NCBI GenBank assembly: GCA_033439795.1
Contig: JAUTDP010000004.1
Span: 2,976,001 to 3,040,000, forward strand
Source of the DNA: Sordaria brevicollis
Lineage: Eukaryota; Ascomycota; Sordariomycetes; Sordariales; Sordariaceae
DNA: 64,000 bases
Reading direction: 5' to 3'
In this document: one piece after another, positions 1 to 11,900 of the stretch
Layout: every line of letters starts with the position of its first letter
Numbering within the stretch: position 1 is the stretch's first letter
Made by a program: the position numbers and the translations under genes
The notes under the pieces: generated by a model
The model's input: only the letters and a program-made list of their open reading frames with translations
What the model was told of the DNA's origin: nothing
Databases searched by the model: none

Positions 1-12
1 TTTTTTTCTCTC

Positions 13-213
13 TTAAAATAAGCGGCGGCCTTTTTCGTTCGAAAAATTTAATAAAATTTTACTTTTATTAAAAGGAGGATAATTATTTCCCCTATTATAA
101 TTTATAATATTTTAAATTTTAATTAATTCCTCTTTTCCTTTAAAATAAGCGGCGGCCTTCCTCGTTCGAAAAATTTAATAGAATTCTATACCCTTATTAA
201 AAGGAGCGTTTTA
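13..213. repeat. Two-copy direct repeat of about 75 bp
   Basis: Positions 13-87 and 138-213 share the layout TTAAAATAAGCGGCGGCC, then CGTTCGAAAAATTTAATA, then ATTAAAAGGAG, with scattered C/T differences of the RIP kind. The copies lie about 125 bp apart in the same orientation. They are probably repeat fragments within one decayed element. Confidence 0.7.
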
Positions 214-390
214 TTTACTTTTATTAAAGGGAATATTATATTTAATTACGCTCCTCACGTAGTAGAATTCGCGTAGCGTTAATAATCGTTACTCCTTATT
301 TAAAGAATTTAATAAAATTTATTATTAAAATTATAATAACGGATAAGGACAAATTAACGGGTTTAAAACCTCTTTTTAGTAAATAAATTG

Positions 391-530
391 CCCTTCCTTT
401 ATTTATCCTTCCCTTTTTCCTTCCCTTTCTCCTTTTCTTTTTCCCTTTCCTTTTCCCTTTCTTTCTCTTTCTCCTTTTCCCTCCCCTTTTCCTTTTCTTT
501 CTCCTTTTCCTTTTCCTTCTTTAATTCTAA
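391..530. repeat. Polypyrimidine (CCTTTT-like) low-complexity tract
   Basis: A nearly uninterrupted C/T run of about 140 nt made of CCTTTT/CCCTTT/TCTCC variants. It creates a spurious Phe/Ser/Pro/Leu-only reading frame, which should not be read as a gene. Confidence 0.85.
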
Positions 531-969
531 CTTTTATTTTAATTTCTATTCTAATTCTAAAGCTTATTTTAATTCCTAATTCTAAATTTAATTTTTTATT
601 ATTTCGATATAGATATCTTTTTTTGTAAATTGGATATTCTATATTCTATTTTTTTTTTAATTTTATTTTTATCCTTTTTTCCCAATTTTTCTATTTAATT
701 TAAACTACTTTCTATTAAATTTTTCTAAAACTTCCTAATTTTTTTTCTTTATAATTAATTTCTTCTTTTCATTTTACTTTTCTACTAAAAAGAATAAGAG
801 TACTAATAATTATAATTAAAAAAATAAAGGAATAAGAAAAAAAATCCTACGAATATTATTAATATTAATATTAATATTAGTATTATTATTTAGAATATTA
901 GTATTATTATTTAGAATATTAATATTAATATTATAAATACTAGTATTAATATTATCCCTATCGATAATA

Positions 970-1195
970 ATAATAATAACCTTCTAATAATAACCTATTA
1001 ATAATAGTAATAACCTTTTAATAATAATTTTCTAATAGTAATTTTCTAATAATAATTTTCCAATAGTAACCTTTTAGTAGTAATTTTCTAATAGTAATTT
1101 TTTAATAGTAATTTTCTAATAGTAATTTCTAAGTAATAACCTTCTAGTAGCAATTTTCCAATAGTAACCTCCTAGTAATAAATTTCCTAATAATA
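970..1195. repeat. Imperfect 14-bp tandem array
   Basis: A short unit close to TTTTCTAATAGTAA recurs many times head to tail with small variations (AATAATAA, AGTAGTAA). It follows an AATATT-rich microsatellite-like stretch at about 856-960. It is probably simple-sequence expansion inside decayed DNA. Confidence 0.6.
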
Positions 1196-1255
1196 GTAGC
1201 GGCCCTATAAGCCGATTTTTCGAGCCCGAAAAAGCCCGCCGATAATAAATTAATT

Positions 1256-1735
1256 ATTAATTAAAAAACTATTAAATAAAAATAAAATTTACTTCAAAAT
1301 TTTTAAGGACGCTATTTCTCTTAAGAGTTTCTATTAATTAAAAAGCTATTAAATGAGAATAAAATTTACTTTATTTCTCTCTCAAATTAATTATAAAACC
1401 CGAAAGAGTTTTTATATATAATATTTAAAAATTATATCTCTCCTAAAAATTTCTACTAATTAAGAAATTATTAAACGAAAATAAAATTTACCTTATTTCT
1501 CTTTCGAACTAATTATAAAACTTAAAAAAATTCCTATATATAATATTTAAGAACTATATCTCTTTTAAAAGTTTTTACCAATTAAGAAACTATTGGACGA
1601 GAATAAAATTTACTTTATTTTTCTTTTAAATTAATTATAAAGCCTAAAGGAATTCTTATATATAATATTTAAGAATTATATTTCTTTTAAAAGTTTTTAT
1701 TAATTAAAAAGTTATTAGACGAAAATATGGCTTAT
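1256..1735. repeat. Tandem repeat with a unit of about 122 bp, 3-4 decayed copies
   Basis: Units begin at about 1,383, 1,504 and 1,627. Each carries AATTAATTATAAA, then TATATATAATATTTAA, then TTATTAATTAAAAAG-like, then AAAATAAAATTTACTTTATTT in the same order. A more divergent partial copy lies at 1,256-1,382. A related motif (TTTTAAGGACG) flanks the array at about 1,300 and 1,745. Copies differ mostly by C/T and A/G transitions, consistent with RIP. Confidence 0.65.
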
Positions 1736-3690
1736 TTTAAAACTTTTAAGGACGTTATTAAAAGGTTACTTAATTTACTTTACGTTATAGAAATGTTTAA
1801 ATCTATTAAAGATAATAAAATTACTTTAATTTAGCCAATAATTTTAGAAGGAAGTAAAATAAATATTATTTTATTATAATTATTTATTTCTACCTCCTAC
1901 CCTTCTATTTTATTCCCTTTCTTAAAAATATATTAATAAATAAAATATACGCTTTAATCGGTTTTCTTTAGAATTATTCCTTTTTTTAAGAAAGATAATA
2001 AAACCTCTTTATCCGTTTGTAATAGCCGTTAATTTTATAATTCTTCCGTTATTCGGAATAATGCTACTATTTACGGGTGAATAGAAAATACCTAACTTTA
2101 ATTTATATAAGGTATAACGGTTAATTTAATAATAGGAAGGGAAGGAATAGAGGTTATATTATTTCCTATTTACGTTTTACTAATCCTTTTATATTTATTT
2201 AATAATTTTATTTTTTAATTATATTATACGGTTTTTTAACCGTTTAACCTTATATTATAAAAAATTATTAGGGTTATTAAGTGTTTTTATTTATTAACGT
2301 ATTTACTAATTTATTTCCTAATTTACTTCTTAATTTATTAGGTTTATAATTTAAGATTTAATTTTTAAATCGAATTCCTTAAATTATATTAGGAAATTCG
2401 TTAACGTAACGGTATAAATAATAATTTAAATTTAGGTCTCGATAGGATATTCGGAATTATAACGATAAATAACCTATTTGCGAATAAGAAATCCCTAAGC
2501 GATTTCGATAATTATACAAAGTTTATTATATAACCGATTAAAAAATTCCTCCTTAATATACATTTTATAATCCCGAAGATAATATCGAATATTTCGGTAC
2601 AGTATTATTACCCTTTTACTATAATTAAAGCCCGAATTGGTAAAATAAAATTATTTATTAAGAATTAAAAAATCGTTATTAATAATAGCGGCGAAAATTC
2701 TATTATTAATAACCGAACCTTCTTAATTAGTATAAATATATATAAAACGTCCTATTATATCGATTATATTAAAGATATTTTAAGAGGGGAATTTTTTATA
2801 ATTAATATAAATAGTTTATTTTTTTTTATTAATTTTAATAAGGAAGTGCTTTTTATCGAAAATATTAACGTAATTCCTAAAGTATAGAAAATATTTACGA
2901 AATCCCGAAATTTTATACAGTATTTTAAAAGGAGGAATTATTATATTAATAAATATTAATTATAATAAAGATTTTATAATATAGTAGAAAATTCTAATTT
3001 AAAGGTTAAAAACTATTTTAAATAAATTATTAATATTTAATATTTATTTATAAATAGTTTCTTTACTATAATAATAATATTAAGTAATAGCTTTTATAAT
3101 TTTACTTTAGGTAAAGATTTTTAGTATTATTAATAATTTTATTATTATTCGAATTTATATATTAGGTTTAAACCTATTTTAATTAATAAATACGCTATAG
3201 AATTTGTAAAACGTAATTTTAATTATTCGAAAATAGGCCTTAAATTTATAGTTTAGTATTTTATATAAGGTTTAAAGAGTTCGCTTACAAGGTTTAATAT
3301 ATTATATATTAAACCGTTCTAAATTATTACGAAATAAAGGTATAATATTATATTAATAATTAGAAATTATAATAAATATAAAAAAGGTTCGCTATTATAT
3401 TATCCGGTCGTTATTATTATCTTTAAGAAAGTCGTTGAGAAAAATAAAAGTAATAATATTAAAAAGGGTATTATTAAAAGTTAAGGTATTAAAATAAATT
3501 CGGAAGAAGGATTTGAAACGGTTATAAAGAAGAGTAAATAAATTATTATTAACTATTTTTATAATATTAAAAATTTCGAATATTAAGGAAATTTAGTTTA
3601 AAAATAAAGAAAAGTAAAAATAATATAATATATAATATAATAGAGGGATAATAATTTTATAAGGGGTTTTAGGGCTTTATAGTATTTATA

Positions 3691-5299
3691 GCCTAATTTC
3701 AACGTTAATATACCCGTTAAATGCGCTACAAATTTCAGTACCTTATAGCGATATAATATAAATGTACGTTTGTTGACGCTATTTTGGGGCTGGTATAATT
3801 TTTCGTAATTTGGTGTAAAGTCCTCTATATAAAAAAAACCGGTTTACGTACGGCTGGTAAGGCTCTATAAGGTTTGATAAGGCTTTATGAGGGGGGTCGA
3901 TATTATACCCTGTTTACGATTTTTAAATAAATGCGGTCTTTAATTTACGTATGCGTGAGAAAAAGGGGGTGTTTACGCCAGATCGTGGGGAAACAAACAC
4001 TACCTAAAACTGTATAAAAAGGCATCTAGCATATCGGTACTCCTGACACATTATCTGCTGTTGCAGGTTATGTGTCGAGGAGGATTTTTTCCTCTAAAAC
4101 TTTGGTTACTTACACATATTTTGCCCTTTAATTGGTACAATAGTTGTTACTTCTTTTCGAGAATAGATTTTAGGGGACTGTATGTGTATGTACGATGATA
4201 TGCATAGACGTTAATATCTGTCTGTCTGTCTGTCTGTCTGCATCACGCCCAGAGATCTATGATGGAAGAAAGGCCTTGTTCGAATCTAACGGCTCAACGG
4301 CATCAATGCCTTGATGCACACAATATAGCGTGGGGGTTCAAAAGTCTTAAAGAGGAAGGATTTTGTGTTGTGCGTGGTATAGAAGAAAACCAATTGACCA
4401 GTTAAAACAGTGAAGCGAACCGATCAACGGAGGGGGAAAAGGGGGAGGCGAGAGCGGGGAGAAACGAGAAACGAAGATCAAACGGCACACAGGGATGAAC
4501 CCCCAAACAGCATGTTGATGTACGTACTTTCTGTACCTAACTTGGGTACCTGAAAATTTGCCGATTTCTCAGCGCTAGGTTCGCCTCTTTGATTTCACTT
4601 TTCTCGCGGATGCCGAAGGGTGGTAGGCATTATGTAAGTTTGGCGAGTTTTCGGATGAGATCCTGAACTGATCGGGCAAAAGCGGCACATACAGGATGTG
4701 ACGGAAACCCAAGATGGTGGACCTGAGGGGTGGTTGAGGAAGAGGCTCTGCGGTTGCACATGTACGTATCTCATACTTTCTCCAACACACTGTAAAACAG
4801 TCTTTGGGCGTAGATAAAACCAAAGCAACAACATCATCAATGAGGGGTAGCTTACTACTACCGGTAGAAATATTGTAACGGCCAATCCCGCCGGGGGGGT
4901 ACATGACGAGCCTTTTTAACGATCACGTCAGCCTTGGTTTCCTCCTTGGGCCATGATTGTACGCCTTCTTGTCATTTTATTGGTTGGTGTGCCATTGGTT
5001 GTGCATGTCGCAAGGGTCTGAGACCTGTGTAAATCCATTGGCTTTGAAGCTTGGGAAGAGGATGGTTCTGCGTCTTTTTGTATGGTATGGACACGTGAGG
5101 GACGGATAATGTCGAGCTGTTGGAGCAAGAGCCCTTCCTGTTCAAGTTGGGAATGGAGAGACAAATCCGACACATCTAGATCTAGTGTTGTATCGGGCGG
5201 GTAGGACCGTGGTCATCGTCTTTGAGTCGTTGCTCCAGATGGGTCTCCGCTTAGCCGTTCTATTCAGTGCGAGTCAGATCGCATGTTGACAAGTTTCAT
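3691..5299. other. Intergenic transition zone, no supported gene
   Basis: GC content rises to normal. Contents I can name are a pair of small hairpins around 4,044-4,100 (GACACAT paired with ATGTGTC; GAGG paired with CCTC before and after a T run), a TATAAAAAG box-like motif near 4,014, and a (CTGT)n microsatellite at about 4,217-4,241. Short minus-strand frames at 4,575-5,175 are unrecognised and lack convincing starts. Confidence 0.5.
4217..4241. repeat. (CTGT)n microsatellite
   Basis: Five to six perfect CTGT units in a row, a simple sequence repeat. Confidence 0.85.
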
Positions 5300-6330
5300 A
5301 CTGCAGTCCAAATCGGAGTGAGATTTCGTCTGCTTGCTTTCTGATGCTGCCAAATTGTGAAGGTTTGGGATGCTGGGAATGCAGGATGCCATCGACTACG
5401 GTTTCGAATTGCCCACGTCAACAAAGCGCCCTCATCATGTGATGGCGAACGTGTCAGGGCGAGATGAAGCAGCTGATGCGGAACAGTCCCGGGGTCCCTG
5501 AGAAAGTCGGAGGTGTCGCCGTTGATAGTAATACTATGACATTGCTAGAGTTGATCGGCCAGCAGTCCACCTGGGTTGCAGTCGTGAAATAGGATGTAAC
5601 CTCGCAAGCGCGATCTAGGGGAGAAAAAAGGTACCGAATTTCAGCTCCAGGGCATCTTTTTAGTTTTTCTGGGGCATGTCTATCATCTGGCCAAGCATCG
5701 GACAGGCAGGGCCCGGGTTCGGTCCTGGCGGAATTTGGCATTTCAGTTGTGGTTTTTCGGCGATCGAGGCCTCGACCTTGTATGTACAATGAAACTGAGG
5801 CAAGCTGCTGGGCGGTTAGCTACTTGCCTGACGTGGTCGACATAAGAAAAAATGTTTGCCATGCCTAGGACATGATGAGTCTGGAGAAGTGGATGGGAAT
5901 AAAATTGCATTTCAACGTCGAGGTCTCCAGCATGCTCGGAGTCCATCTGGATGACGGCAAGGACGGAGACGGAAGAGGGGTCGTCGGCTTGAGGTGGGCT
6001 TTCTTTGGTGGGGACCAAGAGACTGGGAATCTGGATGTCGTACAGATGCCTATATGCACCTAACTCTTGGTACGTAAGGGTACTTTGCATGAACCACCCT
6101 TGCCCTGCCTCGTCGAGGTATCGATCACGTAGCGCTGATATGTCCACGCCACGAATGCCCTCAGATGCCCTGCCCGTCGAACGCAGCCATCACATTTGAG
6201 CGCGCTTTCCGTACTCGACTATTAGTGAGGTCACCTTACCCGTTTCGGGCAGGGTTGAGGGCAGTCCACACTGCAATTTCAAACAATTCGACCCAATTGA
6301 GGGCCCTTTGTGTTTCGTAAGCCATTTGTT
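5300..6330 (-). pseudogene. Decayed protein-coding gene, family not recognised
   Basis: Reading the minus strand, protein-like segments follow each other. The first (about 6,330-6,240) encodes a Trp/Glu-rich segment including ALNWVELFEIAVWTALNPA. It is joined by a plausible 69-nt intron (6,170-6,239; GTAAGG donor, GGGCAG acceptor, phase conserved) to a second segment (6,169 to about 5,800) including LRDRYLDEAGQGWF and TYQELGAYRHLYDIQIPSLL. A third segment (about 5,610-5,300) contains GYILFHDCNPGGLL, then an in-frame TAG, then NGDTSDFLRDPGTVPHQLLH. The TAG can be read as a C-to-T change of a Gln codon, the RIP signature. No clean start was found, and the join between segments two and three is unresolved. 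Function is unknown. It could be a relic or a poorly conserved intron-containing gene. Confidence 0.4.
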
Positions 6331-6530
6331 CTGGAGGTAAGGTAGTTGCTGGAGCTCCGAGTTCGAGACGTTCGAGCCTTCCATGTCTCGAGGTCACTGC
6401 CGCTCACAGTTCGTCTGCATCCACACGAGCGAATCCACAGTTGGACGGAGCCTCCAACTTGAAGTGAAAGTTGGAGTTGGGACCCCTCGGTGTTGCGGTG
6501 CTGCAGCATTGGATGGAAGTCGCGTGCTGC

Positions 6531-6911
6531 GGGATTAATCGATAACGGACCGCTGAAGCCAGCGGTCCCGGGTTTTGTGACTTGTTGGGGAGTGGGTCAT
6601 TGGGAAGGTCACTTTTTCTCTGGACCGCTAGAAAGCTGGACCGCCCGATTTCCAGTGGTTCGAAACCCAGCGGTCCAGGGCAAAAAGCTTGAAAATAAAC
6701 ATATTTGATTGGCTTATGCACGTCGCGGCTAGTGTCTTGGCAGAGGTACTTCTTAACCCAGCGGTCCGAACGTTTGCCAAGAGTAGCTCCATTTTTCTGT
6801 CCCACTTTCCAGCTGCCAGCCCACTTTGGCGATCAAAAGAGGTTAAGCGTCTCATTGAAACGCTAGGAAATCTGGACCGCTGGCCTCAGCGGTCTATTAT
6901 CGATCAATCCC
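6531..6911. mobile_element. 381-bp MITE, 38-bp TIRs, TGC target duplication (PIF/Harbinger-like)
   Basis: Left terminal inverted repeat 6,531-6,568 and right repeat 6,874-6,911 match at 34 of 38 positions, beginning GGGATT(A/G)ATCGATAA. Each TIR ends in a self-complementary block (GGACCGCTG paired with CAGCGGTCC). Further GGACCGCT/AGCGGTCC copies lie inside at about 6,624, 6,638, 6,670 and 6,760. The element is flanked by TGC at 6,528-6,530 and 6,912-6,914, a 3-bp duplication as for PIF/Harbinger elements. It has no coding capacity. GC content is normal and it is not RIP-mutated. The superfamily call rests only on TSD length and the GGG terminus. Confidence 0.75.
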
Positions 6912-7064
6912 TGCAAGTGCTGCCCCAGTGCGACTCCAGTGCGATTTCCTCAGTGTGACCTTGCGGTTCTCTTGACTGGACCTCTTATGGACCATGGCCC
7001 GACCTGGGGTCTTGGGGCCGCGCGGGCTTTTGGAACTGCAGTGCAGTGAGCTGGAACCTAGGTA

Positions 7065-7431
7065 CAGTCAACTCTGCAATTAACGATATTGGGTTTACCA
7101 GCCAATCTGATCGTTACACCCAGAATATCGTTATACTCAAAGTGCCAAGTACGCCAAGGTTGGCTCTGAACAGGTACAACGGTACGAATTTTTGGTAGTA
7201 AGGTACCAAAAGAGTCGCCGACGAGGGGGTCTTGGCGGTCTTTTTCGTATCTCCCACCTATTGAGAATAACGATCACTATATAAAATCCCGCCGAATTCT
7301 GATCGTTATCGTAATACGGAAAATATCGTTAATCTGCTGTAATCTCCACCAAAAAAAATCGGTTCCCGCGTATTTGATCGTAGTACCCAGAATATCGTTA
7401 TTCCTCTGATCGTTAATTGCAGAGTTGACTG
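7065..7431. mobile_element. 367-bp MITE with TA target duplication (Tc1/mariner-pogo-like)
   Basis: The left end CAGTCAACTCTGCAATTAAC (7,065 onward) is repeated inverted at the right end (ending at 7,431). The terminal match is a perfect 23 bp. TA dinucleotides flank the element at 7,063-7,064 and 7,432-7,433, the hallmark of Tc1/mariner insertions. Subterminal and internal copies of ATCGTTA/TATCGTTA occur in both orientations and may be transposase-binding repeats. It has no coding capacity, so it is presumably mobilised in trans by a related transposase elsewhere. It lies about 1.5 kb upstream of the Lst4/FNIP start codon. Confidence 0.85.
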
Positions 7432-7439
7432 TATGTAGG

Positions 7440-8922
7440 TGACCTGGAAAGAGCGTGGGAACTTCGACCGGATTTCGCACACGGTCGTCACCGCCATTCC
7501 GAACCCCCCGCAAGTTCCATTCGCGACCGTGACTGTCGCCAGAGCCCGCGCAGAGAGAGCGCACAAGAGGACCAGAGTCCAGGGCAGTCCTTTCCTTGCG
7601 AGTGCCGACGGGAGTCTGGGTCTCACTCTCATAGTCTCGGCGGGGAGTAGCCCGTCTTGCACTGGTCTTGACAACAGCATATCATCCTAACCTTCCACTT
7701 CACTAGGTAAACAACAACAAACCGGCATCTCAAAGTCTGTAATAACTCATCCATGGTCCCTGTCCCCGAAACGTCCCGTGAAAGCAGAGGAACAGACTAA
7801 CAACGATTGTGTGTTTTCTTTCAGCTCCTACCTTACGCATCCCACACTCCCACACTCCCCCTCCCCCAGGTGCCCCGCGCGCGCGTGTCATTCATCTGGT
7901 CCGAGTCTAGGTAGAAGGAACCTGGTCGTTTCGCGGGTCACCGATTACACTGCCTTTACCCTGACTTGGACCCTGTCATTTTCACAACTCGGTAAGTTTC
8001 CAATCACTTCCACTTTCCGCCCGTTTCCCAAGTCGCCGTCACCTGTCTCGATAGCCTCACCCGAAACAAGCAGTGTGCATTGTACTCAGATATAGAAAAT
8101 CGTCCACGTCACTTTTCTCATTCGATGGACGATGTAATTGTACCTAACTTGTATGCATAGTACACTATACACTCATACATAAATTTTTACATACAGCACC
8201 TCACTGCCGAGACTTAGTGGCCGCCGCTATATACGCTATATACCTGGCAGACCTTGGCTCACTGGGCCCATTCTGTCCCATCCACTCACTGCCTTTCCTC
8301 GCCTCGCCTCACCACTTTTTGCGACCGAGGAGCCGCGACGTCCGGATCCAGTCCAAGACTAGTCCAGATCGCCCACGATCTCGTCTTCGCGCCCCCGTTC
8401 TTCCTCCGTCCTCAAGGTCGTGGGTATCGGTCCTCGAGGCCACGCACCACCGTCTTACTCCAGCCATCGACAACTCCATCGTCAGCAACTCCAGGCTGTC
8501 GATTTGTTTCCTCTTCCATCCTTCCACGCGCACCACGCAGCAGATCAAACATCTGAGCCCTGCTCATCAGTGGGCAGCCAGTTCGCGAGCCGGCCCGCAC
8601 GTGGATTGTCGGGGACCTACAAAACATTCTTCGTCTGTCTGGTACTTTCACATTTTGGCCGAATCCACGGAAAGCAGCCCGCCTGCTTCTGTCAGGACGA
8701 CTCACCCCTTTTACTTGTTTTGTTGACCTCCTCACTTTCCGTTTCTCTTTCCGTATGGCGACCGCACCGATGAGAATGCAACCCCTTCGGCTGACCGCCC
8801 AAAGAGGATGCTGTTGAAGACGATCACTCCGTGACTTGTCTGCATCTTGACCGTTCTCGCCTTGGACTGACTGTTTGTACAAAGACGAAAACAACTGTCA
8901 GCCTTTCGTTTCCCTTGCAAGA
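7440..8922 (+). promoter_or_regulatory. 5' flank and probable leader of the Lst4/FNIP gene
   Basis: About 1.5 kb with no supported gene. The last 700 nt are C/T-rich with several short upstream ATG frames, as expected for a long fungal leader. The transcription start cannot be placed, and an upstream non-coding exon is possible. Confidence 0.4.
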
Positions 8923-11900
8923 ATGCTCGGGAAACTCTTTAACCTGGGTGCTGTCTCGGGCGCCGGAGATCCCGTTACAGCCCAGGCAGCCTCCTACAAA
9001 TCCATTACCTCCTTAGATTCCGTCCAAGAAGACCTACACACTCGAAATCTTCTCTTTCCCGATCCTCAGGACTTGTTCGAACAGCGACTCAACGACGTTT
9101 TCCCTCTATCCAGCGTCTCTTCTGTCACTGCCAACCCTTCGACCAACGCTTTCGACTATAATGGCGGTATTGAGCTCGACGTGCGCGATGTTCGCGTCAT
9201 TATAATGCAGGATGCCTTGGGCTCCCTCGCTTCTTCCCTTCTCTACGACAGCCAGTCGCCGCCGGCCGTTCAGGTCAACAACCCGGTTATGACCGGTCCT
9301 TCATCCTTCTATTCTTCCCAGGATGCCCGCCGGAACCCGACTTCTCCACGCAAACCCAGTCTCAGCTATGTCCAGCGTCCCACGGTTATTCAGTCCAGTA
9401 GCCCCAAGACACGACAAGGTGCTTTTGAAAATCGAAATTCTCTTCATGGTCGAACACCAGGCCATGGTCACTTCGAGTCGGACTCTCAACGCCACATACG
9501 CGAGTATCGCGAGGAACTTGCCACTTTCTCCAGCTGCATCTTCGGCAACTCTGAGCTCATGGCATACAAGGGAACATCGACAAAGGTTCACGTCGTACCG
9601 ACAGAGGCGAGGCAGACCGACCCCAGTTCCGCCTTTGCCGACAGACGGAGCTCCATTGGGAGAGCGAGTATGAGGTCGAGTCGACTCTCACAGTCCTTTT
9701 CTTCCGAGACTATGTCGTCTTATGCCGGGGCTCAGAGCGCTACTACCTCAAATCGTGTGCCAGATCGCAAGAGAGTTCTCGTTACAAGACTGTTCCCCGT
9801 GAGTCTACCTGTTGAGGAAGATATGATCAGTCCTCGAGGAGCCTCCTTTACCGAAGAAAGCACAGGTTATCCCTTTCCACAGCATGCTGAAGACGTCAGG
9901 GGTAAGAAGAAGAAGGTGCAGCCTAAACAGAAGAGAACCCCCATGTACGCGGTTGCGTTAGTTATCAACCTTCCTCCGTCCTCTCCTCATGCCACGCCTA
10001 CTATGGCATCAAGGCAAGCCTTTCGGGGATCAAGTTCTTACCAAGAACAAGATTCGTTCCCATCTTCCCTCAGTTCAACACGCCCGTCAGGCTGGACCAT
10101 GGTTGGCCAGGGTGGTTATGGGTTTGAGTCGTTTGAGACCACTTTCGGCAGTGACACTGAAGACCAAATCGATGTCATCACACAGCATTGGGATATAATC
10201 ATGAGGACACTGAATCAGCTGCAGTTTGTCGTTGCCAAGGTTATCTTATCGATGCTTCTACAGGCGGATCTTGCTTCCCCTGATCCTCTGCCAGCTTACA
10301 TACCCCCTCAGATCCCCCAAGGCCAATCGATAGCTGGACGGCGCAGCGGCGATCTACCACCACCCAAACCACCCAAAACAAATGCCAAACATGTTACATT
10401 ACCACCGAACTGCCTTATTGATAATCGACATATCAGCCAGGAAACAGAATACGCCAAGGCCAGAATTGTCGACGGTATTCGAGCGGCGCGGGTTGTCACT
10501 GGACAGAACCGTTGGCCCATCTGGCGCGAGGAAGCTCGTTGGGTGGCCAAGTGGGCTGGCGGAAAAGAGCAGGGCTTCTTTCTTAACTTACTTACAGGCT
10601 TTCTGGCGACGCACACCGACTGGCTACAAGCGCTAAGTCCCCCATCCTATCGGCGTCGCTATTGTATAAAGCAGAAGGGGCGCATGGACGCGGATGCGTC
10701 GGTTCCCAGTCGAACTGTTATCGTGGCGCAAGACAAAAGTGTTGCGCGGAGACTGCTATTCTTATTGGCTGCGTTTTTGCCCGCATCCCAACAGGTTCCC
10801 GGTGTCCGTCCTCACCGGCCAAGCACTGCATCACTCGGGACGTTTTCACAATCCCCCCCATCGCTTATTGTGCCCATCCTTAAGGAAGAGTCGCTGCGGA
10901 GGAGGATAAACCGCCGTACAGGTCCCGGTGGGCGAGCATCTCACACGCGAAACCTCAGCTTGCAGTCTCAAGGTGCACGGACTGCCGCAGTCCCCATTAC
11001 GTTGGCGCACCTGAGTATGGAATCGAGGCACGAGAGGCGAGCCTCCGATGCCAGTTCCATCCGGACGACCCATCTCCCAATCCGGAGCAACGATCCGACC
11101 ATGCGGAAAAGTAGTGCTGCTACAACTGGAGCCATTACCCCTGAAATGAGCATCCCTCACTTTGCCATGGTCCATCGCGCCGATTCGTTTGCCAGTACCC
11201 GACCAAGCAGTAGCAACAGCCTTGCAGCGGACGACCTTAAACGTATTTCACGATCTGGGAGTGGAGGTTCGCAGAGCTTTATGACCGGCGAGCAACGGCA
11301 GACCTCGAGATGGGGAAGTGTCATCAGCGGCTTATGGAATACGAAGAGAAGGGGCTCCATAGTTTCAGCAAAGCCTCGCAGCGGCAGCATTGGGGAAAAC
11401 GTGGCTACAACGCCTCCGATGAGGAAGGACATTGACAGAACCTCCATGCCACCCCAAACACCTGGCCGAAGCTCCATGCGCCAGCCTGGAGACGTTCAGA
11501 ACCGTGCTGCTCTGGATCAAAGAGGAAATCCAAAGTCGCCGGTTGAAGTGCCTGGAGAACACCGGAGCTTCTCAGGCCAAACAACTCCAGGACAAAAGCC
11601 ACAGAGAATCCCTGACCCTTCAGGTGCCTTTGAGTCGCCGGTCAAGACGTCCATCACCGATGACGGGGTTATTGACGTTGATATCCCTTTCCCGGACTAT
11701 CTTGCCTCTTTTGAGACTGCGGTGAGCTCGCCATCGAGCAGTGGCTATTTATCCAATGCCGGGTTTGGCACGGGATTCGAGACCTTTGAGCAGTCGTCGC
11801 GCGTATCTGTGGATGGGGACGGGCCGTTGAATGCTGCTGGTTGGTTGCAAAGTTACCATCCGGATTTTGTTCTTCAGGCGGTGCCGGTGCAAGAAGGTCT

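Larger units (their letters stand above)
1..3690. repeat. AT-rich, RIP-type degenerate heterochromatic block
   Basis: The block is overwhelmingly A+T, dominated by TTA/TAA/ATT words, with stop codons in every frame and no usable reading frame. GC rises abruptly between about 3,690 and 3,960. Decayed direct and tandem repeats are still visible inside (13-213, 856-1,195, 1,256-1,735). In Neurospora and relatives such blocks are transposon remnants mutated by RIP (C-to-T in duplicated DNA) and packaged as methylated H3K9me3 heterochromatin. The RIP origin is inferred from composition; RIP indices were not computed. The original element type is not recognisable from 1,740 to 3,690. I see no gene here. 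Confidence 0.85.

Noticed and set aside
388..579. 63-codon frame rich in Phe/Ser/Leu
   Set aside because: A product of the polypyrimidine tract in RIP-type DNA.
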